The notes: generated from the letters alone by a model not told the origin. Positions 38,408 to 50,302 are shown, counted from the stretch's first letter. The stretch: 64,000 nt of DNA from Eriocheir sinensis (GCF_024679095.1 NW_026111823.1:188501-252500), one strand, 5' to 3'. Made by a program: numbers and translations.

Positions 38408-38415
38408 GGCTAGAG
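38408..38415. repeat. hAT target-site duplication, right copy
   Basis: GGCTAGAG, identical to 31,520-31,527. Confidence 0.95.
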
Positions 38416-38735
38416 GATGTCTGTCTGAGCGGTCCGCTTTCTGTGATATGGGAAACTCTTATTTAGTATGCTTTCGTGCTGCATTGTTCGTGGGTGCAGA
38501 TCCCTGCATCCTAAAGGGACCACACTGCTTTTTTCAGTCTCCCAAAAGATGAAGTTACAAATAATACACTTTTTGGCTTAGTTCTTTATCAGATCCTAAG
38601 CTAATTCAACAGTTTAGTATTGTGTATAATTTCATTAGGCATATATTGTACATAGATAAATCATAAGGCTGTACCCTCATTACATACGTAGCACAACGGA
38701 AGCTGCCAAGCTGTAGAGGGGAGGAGTTCATTGAG
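38416..38735. other. spacer between hAT and foldback element, no gene
   Basis: Mixed-composition unique-looking DNA. TTTTTTCAG at about 38,530 resembles a 3' splice site, but no good donor-bounded ORF follows. Confidence 0.5.
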
Positions 38736-38743
38736 CTTAGCTG
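38736..38743. repeat. target-site duplication of foldback element, left
   Basis: CTTAGCTG, identical to 39,342-39,349. Confidence 0.85.
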
Positions 38744-39341
38744 GGATCTTTTCCGTTTGGCGTACAGCGCTAAAATTAATTTTAATATAGATTTTCTTAT
38801 GTATTTTTGTCCGTAGAATCCGAATATGACAACCGTTTTATGGAGAAACGAACAGTTTTTAAGTTGTTTTCCTTTGAATTTATTTTCTCCCTATCTAATA
38901 CATATTTCTGTATTTTCAGAGTGAAATCAACCTAACCTAACCTAACCTAACCTAACCTAACCCAACCCAACCCCTAACCTAACCTAACCTAACCTAACCC
39001 AACCCCTAACCTAACCTAACCTAACCTAACCCCTAACCTAACCTAACCTAACCTAACCCAACCCCTAACCTAACCTAACCTAACCTAACCCCTAACCTAA
39101 CCTAACCTAACTGAACTAGTTCTGTATTAATAAATTGTATATAATACTGAATATTACGACTTTTTAATGTTTGAATTCCTTCAGTAATAGATAGGAAGAA
39201 AATAACTTTAAAGGCAAATAACTCAAAAACTGTTAATTTCTCCAAAAAATTAATGTGATATTCTGATTCTACGGACAAAAATACATAGAAAAATCTATAT
39301 TAAAATTACTTTTAGCGCTGTACGCCAAACGGAAAAGACCC
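38744..39341. mobile_element. foldback (MITE-like) element with telomeric (CCTAA)n core
   Basis: 598-bp non-coding palindromic element. Terminal inverted repeats begin GGRTCTTTTCCGTTTGGCGT, continue ACAGCGCTAAAAxTAATTTT and ATGTATTTTTGTCCGTAGAA, and extend ~190 bp inward with gradual divergence (38,744-38,930 against 39,125-39,341). Perfect 8-bp duplications CTTAGCTG flank it. The core is 180 bp of telomere-like repeat. The 8-bp duplication suggests cross-mobilisation by a hAT-type transposase, but the CAGTG terminus of the neighbouring hAT is absent, so a different transposase is implied. Confidence 0.88.
38931..39110. repeat. telomere-like (CCTAA)n tract, 180 bp, interstitial
   Basis: (CCTAA)n is the arthropod telomere motif (TTAGG)n on the other strand. 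Variants CCCAACCC and AACCCCTAA break it at regular intervals into blocks of about four to five perfect units, a small higher-order pattern. Because it is flanked by inverted arms inside a bounded element, it is not a chromosome end. Confidence 0.95.
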
Positions 39342-39349
39342 CTTAGCTG

Positions 39350-39595
39350 CACTGGGCACCATGGTCTATACCCAAGACTTATTACCGGTGAACAAATACT
39401 TTAAAGAGGAATGGGAACCCAGGATTATATGTGAATGCACATGCCCTATAGTCATTCTTATTATTATATGAGTGAATTGTCCTAACACACCAGGGAATAT
39501 TAATGCAGAGGGCACTAAAACAGTACTGAAAATGCATTCCAGGATCAGAACCTACTTAGACATGCAACGGACTACATTACATCAGGATACCTTTA

Positions 39596-39600
<5 letters not shown>
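39350..39600. other. spacer, no gene
   Basis: AT-rich unique-looking DNA running into a long (TC)n. Nothing coding recognised. Confidence 0.5.

Positions 39601-39687
<87 letters not shown>
39600..39687. repeat. (TC)n microsatellite, ~87 bp
   Basis: Perfect TC run. Confidence 0.97.
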
Positions 39688-39689
<2 letters not shown>

Positions 39690-39894
39690 CTTGTCAAGGC
39701 AGTGACGTCACTTAGAATGCGCAGAGAGAGGTGGGGTGGGGGGATCGAGACTACCTGTTTTCTTCTACCAATGGTGGGGCAGCAGGCGTGGCGGACAGCA
39801 GGACGCCGAGGGTGGGGTGAGTGTGGAGTGTTTGTTAGGGTTGTGTGGGGTGAGGGGGAGGTGGTGGAGTGAAGAAAGGTAGGGGAAGGAAGAA

Positions 39895-40030
39895 GGGGTG
39901 CGAGTGGTAGGTAAGGAGCAGGTGATGAGGGGGGAAGGGGGGAGGGTAAAGGGGTGCAGTGGTAGGTAAGGAGCAGGTGATGAGGGGGGAAGGGGGGAGG
40001 GTAACGGGGATACGAGTGGTAGGTAAGGAT
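39895..40030 (+). repeat. 59-bp tandem duplication, G-rich
   Basis: GTGGTAGGTAAGGAGCAGGT and GATGAGGGGGGAAGGGGGGA recur at a spacing of 59 bp, with a third partial copy from about 40,014. Confidence 0.88.
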
Positions 40031-40192
40031 GATGATGATGAGAGGTTAAGAGTGAAGAGTATAATTATGGCATGATTATTGCTGCGGTTATTGTTTTTGT
40101 TATTTTTTTAGGTATGTTACCGTAGTAATTGTAGTGGTCATAGTAGCTGCTCTGTTATTTGTGTTCATTTTGTTTTCGTTCCCTGTCTTTAG

Positions 40193-40239
40193 AGTAATGT
40201 GGAGGAGGCGGCTCAGAAAATGAAGGAAAAGGGAGGAAA
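40193..40239 (+). CDS. candidate 47-nt internal exon (SNVEEAAQKMKEKGG)
   Basis: Acceptor with a good pyrimidine tract (TTCGTTCCCTGTCTTTAG, AG at 40,191-40,192) and donor AAA|GTGAGT at 40,240. Only one frame is open. It reads SNVEEAAQKMKEKGG plus two bases, entering in phase 0 and leaving in phase 2. The charged helix-like composition is coding-like against its T- and G-rich surroundings. Entry phase agrees with exit of the candidate exons at 17,378 and 25,118. No family recognised. Confidence 0.35.
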
Positions 40240-40460
40240 GTGAGTGGACGGGAAATGAGGAGTGGGGGAGGGAGGGGGTGGAATAAAGTGCTCGTTATCT
40301 TGTTACTGTTGTTGTTGTTGATTTTACTGTATGTTATTTTATTTAGCTTATCAAGGTATCAAGGAAGAGGAGAAAGATGGGGGTGGGAGGAGGAGAGAGG
40401 GGGGTTTGGAAAGGGCCCATTATGGTTCATCTTAATTATTAAAACTGCCACTGCTGCTGC

Positions 40461-40498
<38 letters not shown>

Positions 40499-40786
40499 AC
40501 TGGCACAGCGTGTTGCCAGGTCAGCCACAGGCGGATCCTAACACACTGGGTACTACTGATCCTGTTTGGAGCTCCGAAAAGTTCTGACTTCCTTGTTGGT
40601 TCATGTGCCCCGAAGCCTCGCCTCTGTGTTCGAATCTGGTTCATAGGGAGTTGGATTCAATCACTGCCTCTCGTCTGCTTTCGCGGCTCACTGAAGTTGT
40701 TGTTTTTTAATTAAGCGTAACGAGTAAAATGATTATAATGGTAAAATGTAGGAATGAAATTGTTAGTATTGTAAGAGATTAATCAG

Positions 40787-40865
40787 GTACAGATTGAGGA
40801 GTGCGGACACCATGAGCCGCCTGTCCAGCAGCCCCCAGACACCTGAGACGCCGGGGAGAAAGTGA
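40787..40865 (+). CDS. candidate terminal exon ending SSSPQTPETPGRK
   Basis: AG at 40,785-40,786 is followed by G, which would complete the two-base overhang of the 40,193 exon. It is then open to TGA at 40,863-40,865: YRLRSADTMSRLS, then SSSPQTPETPGRK. The GC-rich codons stand out in AT-rich DNA. The acceptor has a poor pyrimidine tract, so the join is doubtful. An independent short ORF from the internal ATG at 40,811 is the alternative. Confidence 0.25.
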
Positions 40866-42145
40866 AAGTGACGTGAGAGAAGGAGAAAGAGCACGAAAAA
40901 CATCGATTATAGGAACAGAGGGACAGAGGTAGTGTAATGTAAATAGTAGTAGACAGTATAGTGATAGTAGATAGTAGTGACCTCAATGATTTTATTATTA
41001 CAGTACCGTACTGTTATTAGCAGTGTTTAGCGGGCTTTTTTGTTTTCGTTTATTTTTCCATTTGAGTTGCTTCTTTTAACGCAAAAACTTACAACTATTG
41101 TTACTGTTTCGTTCATGATGCTGTTACCACGTGTTGCATTATGTTTACTCTCGTTACTATAATTGTGCTTGTTATTGCACCTTACACGTATTAGCTTTAT
41201 TAGCCTGCTGCTGTGAATGTGGCAGAATGAAATATTATACTTAAGCGTTTCTTTGTACTGAACCGACTAGCTAATATTTATTTTATTGTTTATGTAATGT
41301 TTAGAGATTGAAAGAAAGGTGTGACAAGAGATGAGAAGAGGAAGAGAAACAGTATGACGAAGAGGTGAAGCAGGGGGAAGAGGAGAGAGAGGAGGAGGAG
41401 GAGGAGGAAGGAGAATAAACTATATAGACATAGTAGGTCGCTAAAATGGCACCGTAGAGAGAGAGAACCGTCGCCCACAGGAGGTATTTGTATCATTGCC
41501 ACGCCCACCGCCTCAGGTTACAAGCTTTTGCCTGGAGGAGGAGGAGGAAATGAGATTAAAAGGAGATATAACATAAATGGTCGTCTGGTATTTAAAATAA
41601 AGTAAAATAGGAGGAGGAGGAGGAGGAGGAGAATAATGAAGATTTAATGATGGCAGAAGATTAGGAAAAGAACGTAATGCGGAGAGAATGTCGTTGTTGT
41701 TATTTTTTATTTACAGTAAAGGAAGCAGCTCAAGGCCTGAAATAAATGAGAAAAAATGAAAATGAAAAAGAAAATATTGAAAAAGAAGGAAAATGAATTA
41801 AGATAAACATGAAACGAAGGAGTAACAACTAAAGAGGGATGAAGAAGATGAAGAAAAGTATTGACAAAAAGGGAGGAGGAGGAGGAGGAAATAAAAGAGG
41901 ATCACAGTGAGAGGTATGTAGAGATGAAAGGGAATCTTTTAAAAAAAATACACAAAAAGGTGGATAAGATAAGCAAATTTAATATAGAGCATAAATAACA
42001 ACAGAATACAACATACGTGGAGATGGAATAGGAAAAGTAGAAGGAGTAGAAGGGTGGGGGTGTAGATAGATAGATAGATAGATATTGGTAATAACAACAA
42101 TATCAACTGATTAAAGAATTACGAAAGCATTATACCTATTAATAT
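40866..42145. other. non-coding spacer with a family B tail fragment and GGA repeats
   Basis: About 41,708-41,760 matches the 3' end of family B on minus (TTTACAGTAAAGGAAGCAGC then TCAAGG), a minimal truncated insertion. (GGA)n runs occur near 41,390, 41,540, 41,615 and 41,875, and a short (GATA)n at about 42,066-42,084. No gene recognised. Confidence 0.65.
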
Positions 42146-42146
42146 C

Positions 42147-42149
<3 letters not shown>

Positions 42150-42240
<91 letters not shown>
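42150..42240. repeat. (CT)n microsatellite, ~90 bp
   Basis: Perfect CT run. Confidence 0.97.
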
Positions 42241-42242
<2 letters not shown>

Positions 42243-42575
42243 AGACAGTGAAATCAGAAACAAAGAGGGCAACGCATGCCGCGCCAAAACACTCGGCCGG
42301 CTCCTGCCATCCCAGACTCGACAAACGCAGCCTTTGCGCCGTCACGGTGCTTACGATTAATTTAATATTCCCGTCTGGAGTTGTTCTGCGTTGTCTGGAG
42401 TTCCCGCCCTTCCCCGCCTCGGCGGTGCTGGGGAGCGTCAGGGGCCCAAGGTCTCCCTGGCGAGCGTCGCATGAGCTCAAGGGTTCCGGCAGGGCGTCTT
42501 GGCTCCCTCGGGGCGTCCATGGCGGTGCCGTACATCCCGAGTGTCCAGGGGCGTGGGGAGGGGAGTGCGTTTGCT
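42241..42575. other. CpG-rich block, no assignable gene
   Basis: GC-rich with many CpG (CCGCGCC, GGCCGG, GCGCCGTCACGG) beside the (CT)n. Both strands have modest open frames without known motifs. Could be a promoter or CpG-island-like segment or an unrecognised repeat. Confidence 0.35.
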
Positions 42576-42579
42576 GTTA

Positions 42580-43262
42580 TGTGTTGGTATGGGCGGGTCT
42601 CTTCTGGGGTGAAGGAGACTCATTCGTATCAGCACACAGCACCAAGGAAGGGCGATTTCAGAACAACTCCACGACAGGAATATTACAGGTGAAAAACACC
42701 GAAAATAAGGAAATAAACTAAAAGAACATCAGAAATAGGATAATACAGGAGAGGAATTCCAGGAAACAGATAACATAGAAGCACAGATGAGAAAAGGGAA
42801 AAAAATAAAGCACAAACACAGGAAAATCCAGCATGAAGGCCTTTGGTGTGGTATATTGGTATGGGTGAGTCTTCCCTGGGGTGAAGGAGACCCCTGTAGC
42901 AAGATACGGCACCAGGTAGAGGCGATGTAGATACTCTACACAACACTGTCACACGACAAATAAAGAAAAATAACACCGGAGACAGGATAATACAGAAAAG
43001 GAATGCCAGGAAAAAAATCCGATACAAAATACAAAATTAGCAAAACGAACAACAAGGATTAAGGACTTTGGTGTTGTATGTTGGTACGGGCGAGGCTTCT
43101 CTGGGGTGAAGGAGACGCGTCTGTAACAGGATACGGCACCAAGAAAAGCCGATATACAGTAGAAACAACACCAAAAATATGAAAATGAAGAGAGAAAACC
43201 AGCACAATGAAAATACAGAAAAAAAACACCAGAGAGAAACACAACATCTTAAAAAGGAAAAA
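42580..43262 (+). repeat. 225-272-bp degenerate tandem repeat, three copies
   Basis: TTGGTATGGGCGxGTCTxxxCTGGGGTGAAGGAGAC begins copies at 42,584, 42,856 and 43,081. Each continues with an ACAGCACCA/ATACGGCACCA phrase, GGCGAT, and a purine-rich tail with repeated ACACCxxAxATA. Spacing is 272 and 225 bp. Confidence 0.8.
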
Positions 43263-43287
43263 GTCATCATCCACATTTTCGGCTCAC

Positions 43288-43430
43288 AATGGGATGCTGA
43301 CCCTGACTTAATTGTCGGGGTGGGCTGCTGACCCCAGCTTGAATGTTGGGGTGGGATGCTGACCCTGACTTAACTGTCGGGGTGGGATGCTGACCCTGAC
43401 GTAAATGTCGGGGTGGGATATTGACCTTTA
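43288..43430 (+). repeat. 31-bp minisatellite, four copies
   Basis: GGGATGCTGACCCTGACTTA, then xxTGTCGGGGT, repeats four times with a few substitutions, followed by a fifth truncated copy (GGGATATTGACC). Confidence 0.93.
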
Positions 43431-44095
43431 AAGGAAGGAAAATGAGTTGTTGCGATGTCGTAGTTTTACTAACAAAAGAATCGACTTTTTGAGAACGAAG
43501 AAAGGATAACGAGTTATTGCGACGTGTTTTTATCGACAAAGGAATCGACGTTTTGGAAACAAGGAAAGGAAAATATGTTTTTGAGTTGGTTTAGTTTTAT
43601 CGACAAAGGAATCAAAATTTTGGGAACAAAGAAAGGATAACGAGTTATTGCGACGTGTTTTTATCGACAAAGGAATCGACGTTTGGAAACAAAGAAAGGA
43701 AAATATGTTTTTGAGTTAGTTTAGTTTTATCGATAAAGGAATCAATATTTCGGGAACGAAGTAAGGATAACGAGCTATTATGAGATGTTTTTATCGACAA
43801 AGGAATCAACATTTTGGAAACAGAGAAAGGATAACGATTTATTATGACATGTTTTATCGACAAAGGAATCAACATTTTGGAAACAAAGAAAATATAACGA
43901 GTTATTGTGACGTGTTTTTTTCGACACAGGAATCAACATTTTGGGAGCAAAGAAAATATAACGAGTTATTATGACGTGTTTTTATCGACACAGGAATCAA
44001 CATTTTCGGAACGAAGAAAGGATAACGAGTTATTGTGACGTGTTTTTTATCGACACAGGAATCAACATTTTGGAAAGAAAGAAAATGGCTTCATA
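43430..44095 (+). repeat. ~64-bp minisatellite, about ten copies
   Basis: ATCGACAAAGGAATCAACAT, then TTTGGAAACAAAGAAAGGAT, then AACGAGTTATTGTGACGTGT, recurs with landmarks near 43,472, 43,535, 43,601, 43,667, 43,731, 43,795, 43,858, 43,923, 43,986 and 44,052. Two variant types exist: the third and fifth units carry GAGTT(G/A)GTTTAG in place of TTATTGCGACGTG. Confidence 0.93.
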
Positions 44096-44109
44096 AGACT
44101 GATAGAAAT

Positions 44110-44265
44110 AATCAGTGTAAACAAACAAGGAGTAATGCAAAAAAAAATCATTTATATAAAAAATAAAAATTGATTTGAATAAAAAAATTAAAAAAAACTA
44201 TTTAAATTAAATAAATCGATTTATTTTTCAAAAAAATCATGATTTTTTCCAACCCTGCCTGCGCG
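44110..44265 (-). mobile_element. possible hAT-type MITE end
   Basis: AT-rich block with ATCGATTTATTT, AATCATGATTTTT palindromes ending CCAACCCTGCC. Read on minus this starts GGCAGGGTTGGAAAAAATCA, similar to common hAT/MITE termini (CAGGGTTG). The other end and target duplication are not identified. Confidence 0.35.
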
Positions 44266-44703
44266 GCGTTGAGTTGTGAAAATGTAACTCGTGACCTGTG
44301 AAGAGTTTTGTGAGAGATGGAAGTTTGTGATTTTAATGTTGATTTTATTTACTTTTTATATTATGATTTTTTAATTCCTATTTATCGCTTCGGCTCCTTA
44401 CCTCTCTCATATTCATCTCGCTCCTTCTTCTCCTCCTCCACTCCTTTCTTTTCCTCCTCCTCTTTCTCCTCTTCCTACTTCATCCTTATCAAGTTGGTTG
44501 CACTTTTCCCTCACGTGTGTCTTCCTCCTTCTCCCGCTCCCTTTCCTCCTCCGACCTTTCACTTCCTCACCCTTCCTCCTCCCTTCCTCTTCCTCTCCCG
44601 CCGTACGCAGATGGACTAGCAATATTACTCGCTCCCAGACTTTGTGTTGAAATCTTTTTCGCGGATCTTTCTCTGCACAATGATTCATCGGGCCAGCCTT
44701 TGA

Positions 44704-44705
<2 letters not shown>
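44266..44705. other. pyrimidine-rich spacer, no gene
   Basis: CTCCTC/TTCCTC-rich from 44,400. Nothing recognised. Confidence 0.6.

Positions 44706-44709
<4 letters not shown>

Positions 44710-44781
<72 letters not shown>
44710..44781. repeat. (CT)n microsatellite, ~70 bp
   Basis: C-run then perfect CT run. Confidence 0.96.
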
Positions 44782-44783
<2 letters not shown>

Positions 44784-44841
44784 CTATTGTCACCAAAACT
44801 ATATATACGTTTCTTTTTTGTGTGAGTGTGTGTGTACCAAA

Positions 44842-47800
44842 CTTTTTTTTTACAACAAAGGAGGCAGCTCAAGGGCACAAAAAAGAAAACAATAATAAAA
44901 AAAGCCCGCTACTCGCTGCTCCTAAAAAATAATTAAAAGAGGTGGCCGAAAGAAAGATCAATTTCAGGAGAGGTGTCCTGATACCCTCCTCTTGAAAGAG
45001 TTCAAGTCGTAGGCAGGAGGAAATACAGATGAAGGAAGACTGTTCCAGAGTTTATCAGCGTGAGGGATGAAAGAGTGAAGATGCTGGTTAACTCTTGCAT
45101 AAGGGGTTTGGACAGTATAGGGATGAGCATTGAGTAGAAAGTCGTGTGCAGCGGGGCCGCGGGAGGGGGGGGAGGCATGCAGTTAGCAAGTTCAGAAGAC
45201 CAGTCAGCGTGGAAATATCGATAGAAGATAGAAAGAAAGGCAACATCGCGGCGGAATTTAACAGGTAGAAGGCTATCAGTAGGAGGAGGAGAGCTAATGA
45301 GACGAAGAGCCTTAGACTCCACTCTGTCCTGAAGAGCTGTGTGAGTGGAGCCCCCCCACACGTGAGATGCATATTCCATACGAGGGCGGACAAGGTCCCT
45401 GTATATGGATAGCATCTGCGCGGGGGAGAAGAAGTGGCGGAGACGATACAGAACGCCCAACCTCGAGGAAGCGGATTTAGCAAGAGAGGAGATATGAAGT
45501 TTCCAGTTGAGATTTTGAGTTAAGGATAGACCGAGGATGTATAGTGTTGAAGAAGGTGACAGCTGGGTGTTGTCGAAGAATAGGGGATAGGTGTTTGGAA
45601 GATTGTGTCGAGTTGATAGGTGGAGAAATTGAGTTTTGAGGCATTGAAGGACAAGGATCCTTCTGCCCCAATCGGAAATGATAGCAAGATCTGAGGTTAA
45701 GCGTTCTGCAGCCTCCTGTCTGGAGTCGTGTACTTCCTGTTGTGATGGTCTTCTATTGAAAGAAGTTGAATAATGCAGAGTGGAGTCGTCGGCGTATAAG
45801 TGGACAGGACAGTTTGTTATGGAAAGAAGATCATTGATGAATAACAGGAAGAGAGTGGGTGATAGGACAGAGCCCTGTGGAACGCCACTGTTGATAGGTT
45901 TAGGGGAAGAGCAGTGACCGTCTACCACCGCAGAGATAGAACGGCCGGTAAGGAAACTGGAGATAAAGGAACAGAGAGAGGGATAGAATCCGAAAGAGGG
46001 CAGTTTAGAAAGCAAAGACTGGTGCCAGACTCTATCGAAGGCTTTCGATAGGACTAGCGCAACAGAGAAAGTTTCACAGAAACGGCTAAGAGAGGATGAC
46101 CAAGAGTCAGTTAAGAGAGAAAGAAGATCGCCAGAAGAACGCCCCTTGCGGAATCCACACTGGCGATCAGATAGAAGGTTAGAAGTGGAAAGTTGCCTTT
46201 GAATCTTCCGGTTAAGGATTGATTCAAAAGCTAAAGATAGACATGAAAGTAAAGCTATAGGGCTGTAGTCTGAGGGATTGGAACGGTCACCCTTCTTAGG
46301 CACAGGCTGTACAAAGGCATACTTCCAGCAGGAAGGAAAGATAGATATTGATAGGCAGAAAGAAAGAGACGAAAGAGTTTGACCAGGCAGGGTGTCAGCA
46401 CAGAAGCACAGTTTTTAAGGACAATAAGAGGCACTCCATCAGGTCCATAAGCCTTCTGAGAGTTGAGGCCAGAGAGGGCATAGAAAACATCATTTGGACG
46501 TATCTTAATAACGGGCATAAAGGAGTCAGAGGGGGGATGAATAGGAGGAATATGCCCAGAATCGTCCAGGGTGGAGTTCTTACAGAAAGTCTGAGCGAAG
46601 AGTTCAGCCTTAGAGACAGATGAGACAGCAGTGCTGCCGTCAAGGTTACTGAGAGGAGGAAGAGGAAGAAGTGAAATTGGAGGAGATATTTTTGGCTAGA
46701 TGCCAGAAGTCACGGGAAGAATTAGAAAAAGCAAGGTGTTGACATTTTCTATTTATAAAAGAAGTTTTGGTAAATCGGAGAATAGATTTGGCACGATTCC
46801 GGGCTGGAATGTAAAGGTCAAAGTTAGTGGGAGTTCGAAGGCTCTGGAACCTTTTGTGAGCTGCCTCACTATCTTTAATAGCACGAGAACAAGCGTGATT
46901 AAACCAAGGCTTCTTAGCATGAGGGGTAGAGAAAGTACGTGGAATGTATGCCTCCATTCCAGAGACAATCACCTCTGTGATGCGCAGAGTACACACAGAG
47001 GGGTCTCTATCCTGGAAGCAGTAATCATTCCACGGGAAATCGGAAAAGTACATCCTCAGGTCGTCCCTCGAGCTGAAGCAAAATGCCAGAAGCAGCGCCT
47101 CTTCGGCGGGTCCAGAGGATGTACAGGAGCGATAGGACAGGATACAAAAATAAGGTTATGATCGGAGGAGCCCAACGTAGAGAACAGTTTGACAGAGTAA
47201 GCAGAAGGATTAGAGGTAAGGAAGAGGTCTAGAATGTTGGTCCGGTCTCCAAGACGGTCGGGAATACGAATAAGGTGCTGAACCAACTGCTCTAGGTCGT
47301 TGAGGAGAGCAAAGTTGTAGGCTTGCTCACCAGGCTGGTCAGTGAAGGAGGACGAAAGCCAAAGCTGGTGGTGAACATTGAAATCTCCCAAGATGGAGAT
47401 TTCAGCAAAGGGAGAGTGAGTCAAGATGTGCTCCACTTTAGAGTTCAAATAGTCAATGAATTTTACATAGTTAGTAGAGTTAGGTGAGAGATAAACAGCA
47501 CATAATATTATGTATTTAGTAATAGGATGACAATGAAGTCTTAGCCAGATGGTGGAAAATTCAGAAGAGTCAAGATCGTGGGCACGAGAGCAAGTGATGT
47601 AGTTGCGCACGTAGGCGCAACATCCAGCTTTGGATTGAAATTTAGGATAGAGATAGTAGGAGGGAACAGAGTAGAGGTTGCTGTCAGTAGCCTCAGAACC
47701 TGTGTTTCGGTGAGGAGGAGAAGGTGGGGTTTAAGGGAGGAGAGATGGTGTTCCACAGAATGAAAATTAGAGCGAAGACCGCGAATGTTGCAGAAATTGA

Positions 47801-47925
47801 TAAGGAGGAGGTTCGAGGAGTTATCAGGACACCTCCCAAGTCGACAGCCAGAAGGGGAGTCCTCCCTGGGGGAATTTATGTCCCCCCCCCCCCCCCCCCA
47901 GGCGGGGACTCCGAGGCGGTGTTTT
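44842..47925 (-). mobile_element. non-LTR retrotransposon family B, copy 2 (best preserved)
   Basis: Minus-strand, ~3.1 kb, poly(A) at its 3' end (T-run 44,842-44,850 on plus). It shares its whole length with copy 1. The 5' limit is near a 19-bp C/G run at 47,882-47,900. It serves as the reference for the family in this window. Confidence 0.9.
45002..47800 (-). pseudogene. family B ORF2: endonuclease/reverse transcriptase, few lesions
   Basis: On minus: endonuclease FCNIRGLRSNFHSVEHHLSS and LLLLTETQV (about 47,680-47,790). The main frame at 47,056-47,610 has [28 protein letters not shown] and [11 protein letters not shown]. The linker with KPWFNHACSRA lies at 46,646-47,053, then LNSQKAYGPDGVPLIVL (about 46,430). 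A 433-codon frame (46,303-45,002) holds [81 protein letters not shown] at 45,785-45,796, and LGLSLTQNLNWKLHISSLAK. About four frameshifts. Jockey-like by RT motif style. Confidence 0.92.
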
Positions 47926-47974
47926 CGTTTCGTTTTTACATACCGTGAATTCTTTATGGGGCATCTCTCTCCGT

Positions 47975-47975
<1 letters not shown>

Positions 47976-48029
<54 letters not shown>
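47976..48029. repeat. (GT)n microsatellite, ~52 bp
   Basis: Perfect GT run just upstream of element B copy 2. Confidence 0.96.
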
Positions 48030-48374
48030 CCTGCACTGAGTAATGAACGGAGGCACAACGCGGCCAGCCCCTCAATAAAACACAAGCGGCCGGAGCCTAG
48101 TAATTAGCTTTGTGTGTCATCAGTCTGTTAGGTTGTTGTGGGGCTTAAGGTTTTATCTATTAAACCATTACCTTCATTTTTTTTCTTTTTTATTTGTTTA
48201 CTAATTGTTTCTAGTTTAACGCTCTCTTGTCGTTTTTTATTTACTGTTTTCAGTTTCTGATCGTTTTTTTCATCTGTTTTTACCCATTTTACTATGTTTT
48301 GTAATTGTTTAGCTGTCTTGACAATTTTCGAGCCGTCAAGCAGTCGTTATTACTTACATATCCTCATTTATTTA

Positions 48375-48579
<205 letters not shown>

Positions 48580-48689
48580 TATTATCTTATTCAATTCCTG
48601 TTCTTAGAAATTAGTTCACAATTATTCGTCTGTCAATTCATTTGATGTTGTATGAACTTACTCCGACGATGGTTTCAAGCTCCCCATGG

Positions 48690-49100
48690 AAATACGAACA
48701 CTACCCGTTTTCTCCGACACTTATTCGCATTCCCTTACAACAGTTCCTAAAGGTCATAAAGGGTATGATTCGGGTTGTCATGTGAGTTATTTCACATTCA
48801 TGGTGCAGAAGCCTTGTCAGACTTTCACTATGGTCATAAAATTACCCATGGAAATACTTACACAACCCCTACAAAACCTTACCAGATGTTTGAGAACACT
48901 GGCACCTCCTCTCTGCGTTCCTAATTTGACTGTCTCACACACTTCATTCATTATTATTTTACAACAATGTACAAAGGCCACAAAGGAGACAAGTCGGGTT
49001 TTCATAAGTTATCTTCACATTCTTGGTGCAGAAGCCTTGTCATTCCACCCCCAGGCTCTACCAAACGTGGGTGTGCCAGCCCCGAAATGTTTGAAGATAT
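48690..49100 (+). repeat. ~218-bp degenerate repeat pair (shared phrase with 56,520)
   Basis: AAAGG(T/C)CA(T/C)AAAGG...GGGTTxTCATxxGTTAT, then TTCACATTCATGGTGCAGAA GCCTTGTCA, appears at about 48,751-48,820 and 48,974-49,045. The TTCACATTCA-GGTGCAGAAGCCTT phrase occurs once more at about 56,521. No credible gene. Confidence 0.65.
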
Positions 49101-50150
<1,050 letters not shown>

Positions 50151-50154
50151 ACTG

Positions 50155-50302
50155 TGGTAACCCGGATGTCACACTGGTCCTGTGTCCCAGGGTAATGGGT
50201 TCCCTAACACCACAGGCTCAAGGGCCAATGTTACGGAGATGAGCACCGAGGCCACGCGCTGCTACTGCGTATGCCCCCAACCGTACCTTTACCTTTTGCA
50301 AC
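50155..50302. mobile_element. GC-rich dispersed-repeat candidate with (ACCTTT)-type end
   Basis: A ~140-bp GC-rich block (GGTAACCCGGATGTCACACT ... GAGCACCGAGGCCACGCGCT) sits in AT-rich DNA. It ends CCGTACCTTTACCTTTTG; read on minus, it starts from a GGTAAAGGTA repeat. AAAGGTAAAGGT also occurs alone near 20,225. Composition and a short tandem tail suggest a SINE or MITE. Polarity is uncertain. Confidence 0.4.

Noticed and set aside
38931..39110. Chromosome end or chromosome-fusion scar
   Set aside because: The (CCTAA)n tract is short, contains variants, and lies inside inverted arms with target duplications, so it is element cargo rather than a telomere.
42248..42721. 157-aa plus-strand ORF beginning MKSETKRATHAAPKHS
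   Set aside because: CpG-rich block with frames open on both strands, no recognised motif, and the C-terminal part lies in the 225-272-bp tandem repeat.
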